The notes below the pieces were generated by a model, which saw nothing but the letters and a program-made list of their open reading frames with translations, did no database searches and was not told the origin of the DNA. Below are positions 35,327 to 48,493 of a stretch of 64,000 bases of DNA, piece by piece. This DNA is from Juglans regia (taxonomy: Eukaryota > Streptophyta > Magnoliopsida > Fagales > Juglandaceae). The stretch spans positions 19,749,424-19,813,423 of the forward strand of contig NC_049915.1 of the NCBI RefSeq assembly GCF_001411555.2. The letters run 5' to 3'. Both the position numbers and the translations under genes were made by a program. How positions within the stretch are numbered: the stretch's first letter is position 1; the number at the start of each line of letters is the position of its first letter.

Positions 35327-38300
35327 TGGGGTTGTGCCAACAGGAACTAGCTCCGAAATGGCCAATTTCGGTACCCTTTTGGACGAGTGGCGAGTTGCTG
35401 TAAATTCCGAGGCTAAAAATTCAAGCAATCCAGAGTTACTCCTGGTCATGGCCGGCAATCGTCTGCCAGCTTTGGGTTCAGTGATTTACCCAATTGATTC
35501 CATGAGGAGGAACTTGGATTGGGTACATGTAAAAGCGTACGATTACTATTTGCCTGGAAGGGACAGAGTCACATACTTTCATGCAGCTTTGTTTGGCCCT
35601 TCGAACATGGCTAACACGGATAACGGCATAAATGAGTGGAAGAGAAGAGGTTTTTTGCCAAGCAAGTTGGTCTTGGGGTTGCCTTTCCACGGCTATGCGT
35701 GGACACTTTTGAGCCCGCAAAAGAATCCAATTGGTGCAGCCTCTGCGGGTCCGGCTGTCACCATCGACGGTTCCATGGGCTACAAGTTCTTCAAATCGTT
35801 CCTTAGAAGCTTTGGTCATGAAGCAGCTTCCGTGTACAATGCTACTTCAGTGGTGAATTACTGCACGGTTGGGTTAACTTGGATTAATTACGACGATGTG
35901 GAGGCTATTAGAGCTAAAGTTTCTTATGCAAAGCAAAAGGGTCTGCTTGGTTACAACGTGTTTCAAGTCGGCAATGACGACAATTGGGTGCTTTCTAGAG
36001 CAGCAGGTTGGTTACATTTACACATTTGCATAGCACTTCTTAGATTCCATGTGGTCTGTTTCTTTTATTCCTTTATATTGAGGAACAAAAACGAACATCG
36101 TTACAATTGTTCATTAGTTTTAGCAAAAGAGATTCCATGTTCTGGTTTCATTTCTTGTTTAAACCCACCAATGAGCCATCAACCAAGGTGTCACAATGAT
36201 TTTTTTTTTCAATTTTTTATTGCATTGGCGCATTATTTTCTTTACCTTATGTAACACTTCTTTCTTCTCCTTAATTGCTTACCATGTATCTGTATTTGAG
36301 AATAGTTAATGAAGTAAAACGATTATAGCGGACTTTGACTTGGTGGATGTAGGCTAATTGGTCGAACTACATAAGCCTCCTATCTCCTTAATTTTTCTGT
36401 TCTCTTGCTCTATTGTTTTCCAACATTTTGAGCTTGTACTGTCCACATTAGGGGATTGATGGATGAGAACTGAAGTGAATGCCAATGAAAAGGCTGATGC
36501 CTCTGTCTTGCCTCCAGACATAAATTTTGGTTTTAAGCCATAACAATATTTCTGCTATCTTGGGGGCAGAGTTGCCTGTTTCTGAATTTGGTCAACACTA
36601 TGTACTCTTAGGTCGTCATTATCTGCTTGTGGTCATTTTCACATATTATGCAAGCTTCAATGAAAGAAACCTAAAGAATCTTGTTGGACATTCTAATATC
36701 ATCCAACTACCTCTGCAGCTCAAGTGGAAGATGAAGATCAACAGAATAAGAGAACGTCATTGTTTATAATTATCACTGCAGCTTTTGCGGCTGTGATATT
36801 AATGAGCACTATTGCGTGTTACTTACAGGGGAGAGGTAATTTTCCATACTCTGAGACCACCATTAACCATGAAATGAATGGAACAACATCCACATATTTA
36901 TGAGGTGGAATTACTAAACATTTTTGGCCCGTCTTTTTTTTTTTTTGGTTACAGGTTCTATGGATAGTGCGAAAAGATTCTTGCATAAAGTAAAAAATAA
37001 TCTATCAGCTGCTGAAGATTTTAACAGCAAAGCTTCTAATCTGCAAGTATTCAGCTATAGTTCCATTAGAGCAGCTACAAATGACTTTTCAAGTGAGAAT
37101 AAGCTTGGAGAAGGTGGATATGGTCCTGTTTACAAGGTAACATTTGGCAATTGATCAATTGCGTAATGCTTTATCTGGAAGGAAATTTTTGAAACGCATT
37201 GTCAAATGTTATATAATGAACAACAAAATCTCATCTCAGAGTAACATCAAGCCAAAGACACAGAGCAACCTTTTAGCTGTAAACCATAGTTCATCACAGC
37301 CTTTTAGAACTATTCTCTCTACCATTGCCTTCTGCCACTGATTCCTCAATTCTTCTTCATCAGTTTCTCTCACTCTTTTCATCAAATTTCTTTCATGATT
37401 TATTCAGGTTCCCATTTCCTTTTTCTTTAGAAGGCAGGAAAGAAAGTGTCTAATTTACCTCTCTTCCACTCTGTTTTCTTAATTCTAAATGGGATTTTGC
37501 TACAATAATTTTAACGGTGAAAATCAGTAATGGTGATACAGTTTTCCCATGACATTATTATTCATTCTGTTCATTACCTGGATTGATCTGTTGCTGGGAA
37601 CAACTATGCATTACTAAACAACCTTTGAAATCTCTCAACCGTGTAATGTTTATTAGTTCAAGACCACATACCAGATACGCCACTTGTCTGAACAGGAGGA
37701 TGGGATTTTATGAGCTTTTCTTTTTAAAATCTTTATCTCTTGATAAACAGGGCTGACATCTGCACAATGAAAATGGAATAGACAGGTGCACATGTCTTTG
37801 TTTGTGCACACTATATTTTAATTGATAGTGATATGAGATACTGTTATAGGGGTTAATGAGTACCTATATATATATACACACACACATGTATAGGGGCCAA
37901 TAATAATCAGCACTATGAGTGGCTCTTTATACTATTGTTGGCGGGTGGTACTAATGAGAAATGTGGGTTTTCTTAGGGTAACTTACAGAAGGGACGAGAG
38001 ATAGCAGCAAAGAGACTTTCAAGAACTTCAAACCAAGGCCTTGAAGAGTTCAAAAATGAGGTCATGCTTACCACAAGACTTCAGCATGTAAACCTAGTTA
38101 GAGTTTTGGGATATTGCACCGAGAGGGACGAAAAGATTTTGATTTATGAATACATGCCAAACCAAAGCTTGGATCTATATCTCTTCGGTCAGCAATTTTT
38201 TATTCTTCCTATCACAGTTTATGTATACATGCTGAAAAACATATTTTTGTACTCAAAAGCTTAAATGGGTCTAACCAAGAAGTGTTGTGATTTTCTTGCC

Positions 38301-39217
38301 CCCGCTCATTTTAAAGACTAATCAAGCACTAATTTAACTTGTTGCAGATCCAACTAGAAGGTTTCTTTTAGATTGGAGAAAACGTGTTCACATCATTGAA
38401 GGTGTTACTCAGGGGCTTCTATACCTCCAGGAATTCTCAAATTTTACTATAATCCACCGAGATCTAAAGGCTAGTAACATATTACTTGACAATGACATGA
38501 ACCCTAAGATATCAGATTTTGGGATCGCTAGAATTTTCAAGAAGGATGAACATGAAGCAAACACAAGTCGGATTGTTGGAACATAGTAAGTAGCATGCCT
38601 TTTCATGAAATTTGACCCCTTTTGTGTAGTATTCATCCTTTTTCACTGTTACATGCTCTACAGTGGCTGTGTACCTCCCGAATATGTGAGAAAAGGTACA
38701 TACTCGACGAAATACGATGTGTATAGTTTTGGAGTGCTACTTTTGCAAATCATAAGCAGCAAGAGGAATACGTGTTATTATGGGACACATGGAAATTTGA
38801 ACCTCTTAGAATATGTAAGTTACTTGGTGATTGTCCCATGATGTTTTGTGATATCTGCAATTATCATTGAAAGTCTTTTTGACCTGCAAGGATGAGTAAC
38901 TATTGCAGGCATATCAGCTGTGGAAAGAGGGAGAAGCGTTCGAGTTTGTTGATCCATCACTGGATGATTCATCTTCTTCTTGCAAACTCCTAAAATGCAT
39001 GCAAGTAGCTCTTTTATGCGTCCAGGAAAAGCCTGTTGATAGACCTACCATGTTAGAGGTTTCTTCAATGCTCAAGAATGAAGCTGGAACCATCGATAGT
39101 CCTAAAAAGCCTGCTTTTTCAATTCAAAGAGATGAAAATGAGGAAGGAAATTGTCTTTTGCAGGAGAACTTGTGGTCGGTCAATGAAGTGACAATTTCCC
39201 ATATGGAACCCCGATGA
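35327..39217 (+). pseudogene. Unit B, rest of GH18 exon 1 plus membrane and kinase exons
   Basis: GH18 resumes at 35327 (GVVPTGTSSEM) and ends at a phase-1 donor after 36006. Later exons: 36719-36835 (membrane span FIIITAAFAAVILMSTIACY), 36955-37136, 37977-38187, 38348-38585, 38664-38814 and 38909-39217 (TGA). All junctions are GT-AG in the unit A phases. Kinase landmarks: [11 protein letters not shown], catalytic Lys in [22 protein letters not shown] and VPPEY. Counting the target site once, the gene without the copia would be 767 residues with no internal stop, so the insertion is the only visible lesion. The GH18 catalytic Glu is missing, as in unit A. Transcripts from a cryptic start after the LTR could still make a kinase lacking a signal peptide; that is speculation. 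Confidence 0.85.
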
Positions 39218-39479
39218 AAAGAAATGTATTGTTTTGATTTCACGACTTTTTGTTTGCTGAAAATAAAAAATCCTGTAATTTTAGAGTCGTCTCTACGCGT
39301 ACAAAACAACAAAGGCACTGCTCTTTCGGTCAACATTTCAAACAACATCGTATCATAAGCTTGAATACTTTTTAAATAGGAATTGGGCTAACAATTATGA
39401 TTAACTAGCTTATCTATATCCACACTATCACTACATTAGCATTCCATTTCAAAATTTGAGTCGTGGATTGATAGAGTGA

Positions 39480-40090
39480 GTTTGTGGTTTCAGCTAAGGC
39501 CAGATCTCTTCTTGAACTCGTGGTTGGAGGATAGATTGGGGGAGAATGCAGGATTCAGTTTCAACGTGAAGTGTTGGTGGTTGAGATGTTGTGTCAGGTT
39601 TTGAGGGTAAAGTTGGTTGTAATACTGCTTTGATTCAACAGCTTGGCATTCCAAATGTTCCTTGCAGGCAACCTCAGATTCTTATCATCCAATGGCAGAG
39701 ACCCTTGTTAGGATGGGAGAAATTGAATGTGGATGGGAATATTTTTTGTGAAATCACCATTTGTCCCAAAAAGATAAGTGGATGAAAGGAGGTAGATTTA
39801 GTTATTTATATCTTTAACACATTCTAGGGAATTCAAGATGGCGGGACATAGTGATTTGGATTTACTTTAGGGACTTTTCTGAAAAAATTTTGGCAGGATT
39901 TGCATCTCTTTATGGGCAGGGCATCATCACTCCAGTTGAAGTAAGAGGTGTTTTTGATGGATTGAATCTCTGTATTAGGCTGAGTTGGTTCTATGTAGTG
40001 GTTGAATCTAATGCTCGGGAAGTTGTGAATTGGTTATAGGAACTGGTCGTGTTCATTGGGAAATAGTTGATGTATTAGACAATATTCTTG
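39480..40090 (+). pseudogene. LINE-type RNase H remnant
   Basis: Fragments of the plant non-LTR retrotransposon RNase H domain are readable: PLLGWEKLNVDGN (about 39700-39740), then after frame changes FASLYGQG, VEVRGVFDGLNLCIRL and VVVESNAREVVNWL (39890-40039). The order and motifs match the C-terminal RNase H of plant LINEs, with stops and frame changes. It lies in the spacer between units B and C. Confidence 0.65.
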
Positions 40091-41364
40091 CCCTCTGCTA
40101 CAAGTGCCATCGGCTTTGTTAAAAAAGAAGAAGAAAGAAATGATATTCTTGTAAAGATTTCTGAGTTAAATGTCCAGTTCTGTCATGTTTATAGTGAAGT
40201 GAATCAAATTGTAGACTGTTTAGTTTGACCTGTTGTATAGAGATGTTTGTTCCAACCTTAATAAGAGTAAATTATATGAAAGATTTCGTTTTTGTTCTTT
40301 TTTTTTTTTTAACAAAAAAAAAAAAAAGAAAAGCTTCTGGTCTTTAGAGCTAGACAGATCTATAGACGGGCAAGTGAGGAGTAAGCTCACATTAATAACT
40401 TCAGGTATGGTGTCGTATTAAGCCCAACATGTCTCTGAATGTGCCAAGAAAAAGAGGGGCTTGCACAGAGCAATCTTGGCCTCTGTTTTCTTATACGTTG
40501 AGTTGTTCTATAGGATGTTAATGTGAGTTTCAATTGAGAGCATGAAAATCTCATCCAAGTCACCAACCCTTTTTTATTTCTATCGTGGTATTTGGAACAA
40601 AGGGTTGTATATGCTGGACTTCTAAAGGAAATCCTACTTATTTTCTTTCAGGCTTACCTTGGTTTCAATCTAGTTCTGCAGCAAGGTAAGGGACAAGTTC
40701 CATCATTCCTAGTCCATGTCTTACTTTTTTAGTTTTCTTTCCAGCTACAGGAGAAATTGGAATTTAGATTATAAAACCTAAATCCATAGAATGTAGACAA
40801 ATTGATCAGGCATTGACTGGGAAGTTTCCCCTGCCTTTATATGCATTTACGATTAGCCCTTGACAACAAATGCAAGATATGGCAGGCATCTTTTGGCCGT
40901 TGGTAATTAGGAAGATGACAAGTAATCTCAATCAGGTGATCCTTGGGGTTTGATGGCCAATTGCAACATATTTCTTCACCTTATGATAACCATGCAGAGT
41001 CGCATCAATTATATTAAAAAACCATAAAAGAAAATGCTAGGCATTTTAATTCGTTTGTTGACTTGGATGAAGTTCTTCACAATCATAAAACAAAAAGAAA
41101 AATCGACAGGGACCTGAGGTAGCTTTGCTATACGTCAACGCAATTGCAGTAAGACTTAAGGGAGGAGATGGTCTAAAATATCAAAGCCTCCTGGGACCGG
41201 CGGCTAACCGTGTCATCCATCATAACTTGGATTTCTTTCTTGCTTACGTATCAAAGCCGAATTGATATCCTCAATTTTCCTATATGCTGTTCTTAATCGT
41301 ATGCTTTTCACATGAAAGAAGTGTTATCAAACTCTGGTAAGAGTTATCATCTAGCTTTCCTTTC
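40091..41364. other. Spacer and presumed promoter of unit C
   Basis: AT-rich sequence with a T-run followed by an A-run at about 40297-40330 (self-complementary). I see no gene and no copy of the upstream block shared by units 0, A and B. The sequence just before 41365 should hold the unit C promoter and 5' UTR. Confidence 0.4.
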
Positions 41365-42475
41365 ATGAAGTCCATCAATATCGTCCTCTACTTGTCAATA
41401 TATTTGTCTTTACATTTGCGCTGTTCTGATGCTCAAACTTGGATCAAAGCCGGTTACTGGTATGCTGGCAGCGAGTCCCCCATTCCTGACATTAACTCTG
41501 CCTTGTTTACACACCTTATATGCGCTTTTGCTAATGTCGACTCCTCCACATACCAGCTTTCCATCCCCTCAGCGGATGAGCAATACTTCGCCAACTTCAC
41601 CGACATTGTAAAACGCAGGAACCCATCCGTTGTCACACTTCTTTCTATCTGGAATGGACAAGTTGCAACAGCTCAATCCATCTTGGGTGACAAAGTTAAC
41701 ACTTCAGTATTGTCTTCAATGCTCAGCCAATCTTCCCATAGAATATCTTTCATTCAATCTTCAATAAAAACAGCAAGACAATATGGTTTTCAAGGCATAG
41801 ACTTGTTCTGGCTTTGGCCTAACACAGCCTCAGACATGACCAACATGGGAGTTATGTTGGATGAGTGGCGAGCTGACGTGAATTCTGAATCTAGAAACAC
41901 TAGCCAAGCACAATTGATATTGACAATGGCTCTTCGTTACTTGCCAGCTTTCGAATTCGGGAGTTACCCATTTGACTCAATACAAAAAAATATGGATTGG
42001 GCTCATATTGTGGCATATGACTATCATCTGCCTTCGAAAGAGAACTTTACACATGCTCATGCTGCTTTATATGATCCGTCAAGCCATGTCAATACTGATA
42101 ATGGTATAAGGCAGTGGTTGGCTGAAGGGTTTCCAGCAAACAAGTTGCTTTTAGGTTTGCCGTACCATGGCTACGCTTGGACGCTTGTGAATCCCAAAGA
42201 AAATGCCGTCGGTGCACCCTCATCAGGGTTGGCCGTAACACCAGATGGCAGCATGAGTTACAAGTACATCAAGTGGTACATTCGAAGTTATCGTGCTACA
42301 TCAATATTTAATGCCACTTATGTTGTGAATTACTGCATTATTGGATCCACTTGGATTAATTTTGATGATGTGGAGGCTATCAGAGCTAAGATTGCTTATG
42401 CTAAGGAGAAGAAGCTACTTGGTTACAATGTGTTCCAGGTCATTAATGATGACAATTGGGTGCTTTCTCGGGCAG
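41365..42475 (+). CDS. Unit C exon 1: GH18 chitinase-like ectodomain of a receptor kinase
   Basis: The ATG at 41365 starts a signal peptide (LYLSIYLSLHLRCSDA, about 24 residues) and a 370-codon GH18 exon. Recognisable elements: AGYWYAGSE, LFTHLICAFA, SVVTLLSIW, YGFQGIDLFW, VAYDYHLPS and LGLPYHGYAWTL. The catalytic motif reads DLFWLWP where an active enzyme has DLDWEYP, so the acid/base Glu is Leu and the second Asp is Phe. The fold is kept while catalysis is not expected, consistent with a ligand-binding role as proposed for CHRK1-type receptors. The exon ends at a phase-1 donor (GGCAG then GTACT). Intron read-through would stop at 42540 and yield a soluble ectodomain. The continuing exons are at 49160-51004. 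Confidence 0.88.
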
Positions 42476-43224
42476 GTACTCTGAAATTTATAATGGTTGT
42501 ATTTTGTTCTTCTGCAGCTTTGTTAGGAAAATTGCCTTAAAATTTCACAAAAAAGCAAAATAGAGCTCATTTTTTCGTTTTTCACTGACATTTAATAATT
42601 AAATTCACATCTCTTACAGCAAGAGGGTCTAACGACCCCAACAGCCTGTTTGACAAATGAAAAAGGGTGTTTTATATGACAAGGCTTTAGTTTAGGATTT
42701 TGGCTGATATCATGTGGTAATCGGAAGTTCATAGTAGGAATAGCAATTTGATGACGTAGGCCATTTTCAATAACCTTAAATGAGAGCTGTCATACCAGAA
42801 GTATTAGAACTCTGCACCTGACAAAGAGCTTCAATGCAACTCAAGTATGCTGGGGAAATCAACACAGCGGAAGAAATAAAATAGAACAATTATGCACTCA
42901 GTGACACCAAAAATTTAACGTGGTTCGGCAACTGCCTACATCCACAGAAAATAACTTCACTAATAAATAGTGGAACACAAGAAAATATTACAGAAGAGGA
43001 GGATCACACTCCACTCAACTCAACTCTCTTCTTTTCTCTGCTTTTTGGGTGTGTCTGAGGCTATTGTTGGGAGCCTCAATTTTTAGGCAAATATCAATAT
43101 TGCCTCAAGTATGAATGCATTTAATTTGCATTCAATAGGTAACTACAAATGCAGTTACCCGCTGAAGGTTGAGCAACAAGCAAGGTAGGGACTTCAACAA
43201 TTCTCCCCCTCCATGCCCATTTAC

Positions 43225-46200
43225 TTAGATGATATCCATCCCAGCTATGTCTCTGCATAACTCAAGCTTCTCACTTGTAACCACCTTCGTCAGCAAGTCC
43301 GTTGGATTCTCTTTCGTATGGATCTTCACAAGCTTCAACAGCTATTGTTCCATTGCTTCGCGTATCCAATGATAGCGAATATCAATATGCTTGGTGCGGG
43401 AATGGTACATTGAATTCTTGCTCAAGTCTAGAGCACTTTAACTATCACAATGTACCATGTAGTCTTTTTTACTAACTCCTAGTTCTTGGAGAAACGCTTC
43501 ATCCACAACATTTCTTTCCCAGCTTCTGTTGTGACAATGTACTCTGTCTCTGTTGTAGATAAAGCAACACACTTCTGCAATTTGAGCTGCCAAGAGATAG
43601 CTCCTCCTGCAAAGGTGAAGAGAAATCCCAAAGTAGATTTCCTACTATCCAGATCTCCTACTATATCTGAATCAATATAGCCTTCCAAAACTGGTTTACC
43701 TCCCCTAAAACACAAGCACATCTTCAATGTACCTTTTAGGTACTTGAGAATCCACTTAGTTGCTTCCCAATGATCATTTCCTAGATTTGAAAGGAATCTG
43801 CTTACCATGCCTACATCATGAACAATATCTGGTCTGGTACAAATCATTGGATACATCAGGCTTCCTACTGCTGAAAAGTAGGAGACTACTTCCATTTCTT
43901 CAATCTCTTTCTTTGAAGAAGGACACGAGCTCTTGCTCAACTTGAAGTAGTTAGCAAGTGGAGTATAGGCTGGCTTAGCATCTCCCATGTTGAAACATTT
44001 GATAACCCGTTCAACATATTTTTGTTGTGATAGCCACACCCTTTTGGCTTTCTATCACGAACAATCTTCATGCCAAAAATTTGTTGTGCTGGGCCTAAGT
44101 CCTTCATGTCAAAGAACTTAGATAGTTCCTTCTTTAGTTTGTTAATCATGGACCTATCCTCACCAACGATTAACATATCATCAACATAAAAAGAAGGAGT
44201 ATGACGAACTTGTCATCCTGGAATCTTCGAACATAGACACACTGATCTGCAACAAGTCTCTTGTAACCATAACTCATCATGAATGAGTAGAACTTCTTGT
44301 ACCTAGGGGTGTAAATTCAAACCGGACCGGACCGGTTTTACCGGTTTTGAACCGGTCCTGTCCGGAACCGGTTTTTAAAACGTAAAAACCGGCCGGTTCC
44401 GGTTCCGGTTCCGGGATTTTTTGGACCGGACCGAACCGGACCGGACCGGTTGATTAAAAAAAATAAAAAATAATATTTTTATATATAAGTTTTATACAAA
44501 ATATTTTATATATATTAAATATTAATATATATAAGTTTTATATATAATGTATAATTATAAATTTTTATGTGAAATTTTATATATAACATATATATTCATA
44601 TGAAATAATTTTTTATTATAATTTATAAATTATTATATAAAATGTTAATACTAAATCACTAAAAGTTTATAACTAATACTAATATATAACTTATAACTAT
44701 ACCAATAGTCTAATATTAATACTATTATATAGTCTAATATATTAATAAAAGTATAAAACAGTTTTTTTTAAATCAATTTTTTTTTTATAAACAAATTTTT
44801 AATGACAAATTGTGAAATTTACATTTTAAAAAAATGAAAAAACCGGACCGGACCGGATCGGAAACCGGTAAAATCGGAAGTACCGGTTTAGGAGGGTAAC
44901 CGGTGCGTAATCGGTTTTGAAAAATACAAAACCGGTACATACCGGTTTGGTCCTAGATTTTATCCAAAACCGGACCGGACCAGACCGGTTACACCCCTAC
45001 TTGTACCATTGCCTCGGTGCTTGCTTGAGGCCATAGAGACCCTTCTTTAGCTTGCAGACTAAGTGATCTTTCCCTGGAGCTTCAAACCCTTCTGGTTGCT
45101 CCATATAGATTTCCTACTCCAAATCTCCATGGAGAAAGGTTGTCTTCACATCCATCTGTTCGAGTTCCAAATTCAAGCTGGCTACCAATCCGTGTATCAC
45201 TCGGATTGACATCATTTTCACCACTGGAGAAAATATCTCGTCAAAGTCGATTCCCTTCTTCTGCTGGAATCCTTTGACAACCAATCTAGCCTTATGCTTT
45301 ATCAACTTTCCTTGGCCATCAGTTTTCAGCTTGAACACCCATTTGTTCTTTAGGGCTTTCTTTCCTTCAGGAAGTTTCACCAACTCATAAGTCTGATTTT
45401 TATGCAAATAACTCATCTTTTCTTGCATTGCCTGCACCCATAGGCTTCTATCAGTATGAGTTTGAACTTCCTGGAAGCTCTCGGGCTCCCCCTCATCAGT
45501 AAGCAAATTATAGTCTGATTCCAGATATTTCATCTACGAAATCAGTAGGCGGCCTCTTGCCGATTTTCTTGGTTGAGTTTCATCAACAAAATGAGGTTCA
45601 TCACCATCTAACCCTTGTGATGGTACACCAGCTGCTGGTGGAGAGGGTTCTTGCTCCCCCTACTCGACACCCTGAGCTTCTTCTTCTGCTTCTGGATCTC
45701 AATCCTGCATATCCTCCTTATCTGTGGCGAACTGTAATGGTGCAGGATCTAGAGTATAAGAACTAAGCTCTACTGATATCGAGGAAGCTTCAATTCCTAT
45801 GTGCTGGTTTTCATGGAACATAACGTCCCTACTTCTGAAAATTCTCTTTGTCACTGGATCCTATAACTTGTATCCGAATTCTCCATCTCTATATCCAACA
45901 AAGATACATGGAGTTGACTTGACATCGAGCTTTTGTCTTGACTCCTTGGATACGTGTACAAAGGCTTTGCACCCAAACACTCTCATGTGAGAGTAAGAGA
46001 CATCTTTTCCAGACCAAACCTTCTTAGGAACTTCAAATTCCAATGATGCAGAAGGTGATCTGTTGATTAGGTAACAGACAGCACGAACAGCTTCACCCCA
46101 TAATGGCTTTGGTAACTTGGTCATACTGAGCATGCTTCTTGTTCTTTCAATGATGGTCCGATTCATTCTTTTGACTACACCATTGTGCTGAGAGGTATAT

Positions 46201-47954
46201 GGGACCGTCTTCTCATGTCCAATACCGCCATCAACGCAATATGCAGTGAACCTTTTGGAAACATATTCTCCTCCATTGTCCGTTCGCATGCACTTCGACT
46301 TATTTCCCGTCTCTCTTTCCACCAGGGTGTGGAAATTCTTGAAGTGCTCGAAGACCTAATCCTTTGACTTCAAAACATATACCCAGACCTTTCGTGAAGT
46401 ATCGTCAATGAATGTCACGAAATATCTGTTAACTCCCAATGACTCTTCTTTCATGGGACCACATACATCAGAGTGTACCAGACTCAATAACTCTGATATT
46501 CTCTTCATAGAGGAATTGAACGAGACTCTTCATTGTTTGCCAAACAAATAGTACTCACAAGGGTTTAACGATGTTCCTTTGGCAACTTTGATGAGTGCCT
46601 TCTTCACAAGCGTATCGAACCCTTTCTCACCCATGTGTCCGAGTCTCTTATGTCATATATTCGGTGATGCCTCGTCTTCCACTGCATTGAGACTATCAGA
46701 ACCGATCTTCACATGGGTCTTATACAACGTACCATAAATATGACCTCGGGCAACAACCATGGCACTTTGTAACAGCTTCCAAGTGTCTTTGCTAAAGTAG
46801 CTATCATAGCCCTGTCGATCAAGGGTTGTTCCCGAAATCAAGTTGAGCCGAAGGTCAAGAATGTGTCGAACATCCTTCAATACCGTGGTGCAACCTCTGT
46901 TGGTTTTTATCTGAACTTTGCCAACTCCCACGATCTTTGAGGAACTAGAGTTTCCCATCCTTACCGTACCAAAGTCTCTTGCTTTGTACGTAGTGAAAAA
47001 TTCATTATGGGAAGTGGCGTGGTATGATGCTGTTGTGTCTACCACCCACTCAATATCATGGCTTGCAACGTGCAAACACGTCTCATCATTGGTGGAGAGT
47101 ATTGCCACATCTCCCGAAAGAGTGACAAGAGTTTCACCATTTTCTTTCTTCAGCTTACTACTTTGACCTTACTCTTTTAAAAACTTGTGGCAGTGTTTCC
47201 TCATGTGGCCTTCTTTGCCACAATGGTAACACTTCATGTTACCCTTCTGCTGGTTCCTGCTACTGCTGGACCTTCCACGTGGCTAAGACTTTCCTCTGTT
47301 TCTGCCTCCACTTCTCCCTCTATCATTACCTTGAGGCATTTCTCTACTTTCGGTGATAAGGACATGAGATTGATTCATACTCATCTCTTTTCGTCTAGCC
47401 TCCTCATTGAACAAGACATCATTAACAATCGTCATGGTAAGTTTTCCATCTGGAGTAAAGTTACTTAGGGAGACCACCAGAGTCTCCCAACTGTCTAGTA
47501 ATGAACTAAGAAGTAGTAGGGCTTGTTTTTCATCTCCAAGATTCAATTTGACGGGCCTGAGCTGGTTAACTAGGTTTTGAAACTTGCTAGTGTGCTTGGC
47601 AATAGAGGTGTCGCTCTTCAACTTCAAGTTAACAAGCCGTCTCATCAAGAGGGCCTTGTTTCGAGTAGTTTTAGCTTGATACATATACTCTAACTTTTCC
47701 AGAGGTTATATGCATCTATCTCTTGGGCCACATGGTGAAATACATTATGGTCGACCCATTGCCTGATCTGACCGATAGTCTTCTTGTGCATCTCTTTCTA
47801 CACTTGATCCGTAAATTCATCTGACTTCTTCCCTTCATTTTCCAAGGAGTCAGACAGATCTTTACAGTTCAAGAGCTCCTCCATCCGAGATCTCCAAAGA
47901 CTATAGTTTGAGGCAATCAGTTTTATCATTACGCCTGATGCTGAATCCTCCATG
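43225..47954 (-). pseudogene. Copia gag-pol, decayed
   Basis: Read on the minus strand: gag from the ATG at 47954 (MEDSASG), with main gag piece 47283-47684. Protease/GAG-pre-integrase piece is 46653-47108 (VVDTTASYH). Integrase core piece is 45861-46322 (TDNGGEY, SQHNGVVKRMN). Reverse transcriptase pieces are 45114-45533 and 43937-44176. The RNase H part is 43479-44039. Stops and frameshifts separate these parts, and the MITE at 44304-44999 splits the RT region. No functional product is expected. Comparison with the younger copy identifies which lesions are private to each. Confidence 0.85.
44304..44999. mobile_element. hAT-like MITE with GGACC-rich subterminal arrays
   Basis: 696 bp bounded by perfect inverted repeats TAGGGGTGTAA / TTACACCCCTA and an 8-bp target duplication CTTGTACC (44296-44303, 45000-45007). 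The 8-bp duplication and TAGGGGTG ends are hAT signatures. Both ends carry arrays of CCGGACCGGACCGGTT-type repeats in inverted arrangement, about 170 bp on each side, around an extremely AT-rich core. It has no coding capacity. It interrupts the copia RT region. Confidence 0.88.
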
Positions 47955-48124
47955 GATTTAGACTGATTCTAAATACAAAATACAAGTACAGGATCTTTGA
48001 GGTGGAATATTACAAAACGGATAGCACCGTTGTGTTCGGAATGCCTGATTTTGTTAAAAACGAATCTTGTTTCATCAAAATCAGACTCAGATAGCACAAG
48101 GATGAGCAAAATAACCAAAACAAG

Positions 48125-48330
48125 AACTGTCAGCGCGTGCAACGCGAAAAAAACATGGGCGTGTGTAAGTCACGCGCCTATTGGAGGTCTGTACCGTGTC
48201 AGGCGAGTGCATATCACACGCAATGGCTTCTCTGGAGTGCGTGTGGCGCTTGGGTGTCACGCGTTCAATCCTCTCCTAAGCGCATGTGGCGCGTGTCGAG
48301 AATGGGCTTCACTCGCCAACCTTCAGGCAG
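48125..48330 (-). repeat. Decayed CGCG-motif leader of the older copia
   Basis: Counterpart of 23264-23552 in reverse orientation. Sites such as GGCGTGTGTAAGTCACGCGCC retain the palindromic layout, but many CG dinucleotides have become TG or CA. Confidence 0.65.
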
Positions 48331-48493
48331 GGCGTGGGGGCATGCAACGTCCGTTTATCCTCTGGTTTTCACCGTTTTTCTTGTCTCGATGAGACGAACA
48401 CAGTGGTATGCTCAAATTTACAAACTGAGCAACACACTAAAAACGAGTTTTCTGTAAAAAAAAACTCATTCTAACAAAAGCTCTGATACCAAG

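Noticed and set aside
36527..36769. 80-residue open frame before the unit B membrane exon
   Set aside because: It crosses the intron acceptor at 36718 in a different frame from the kinase gene and shows no domain.
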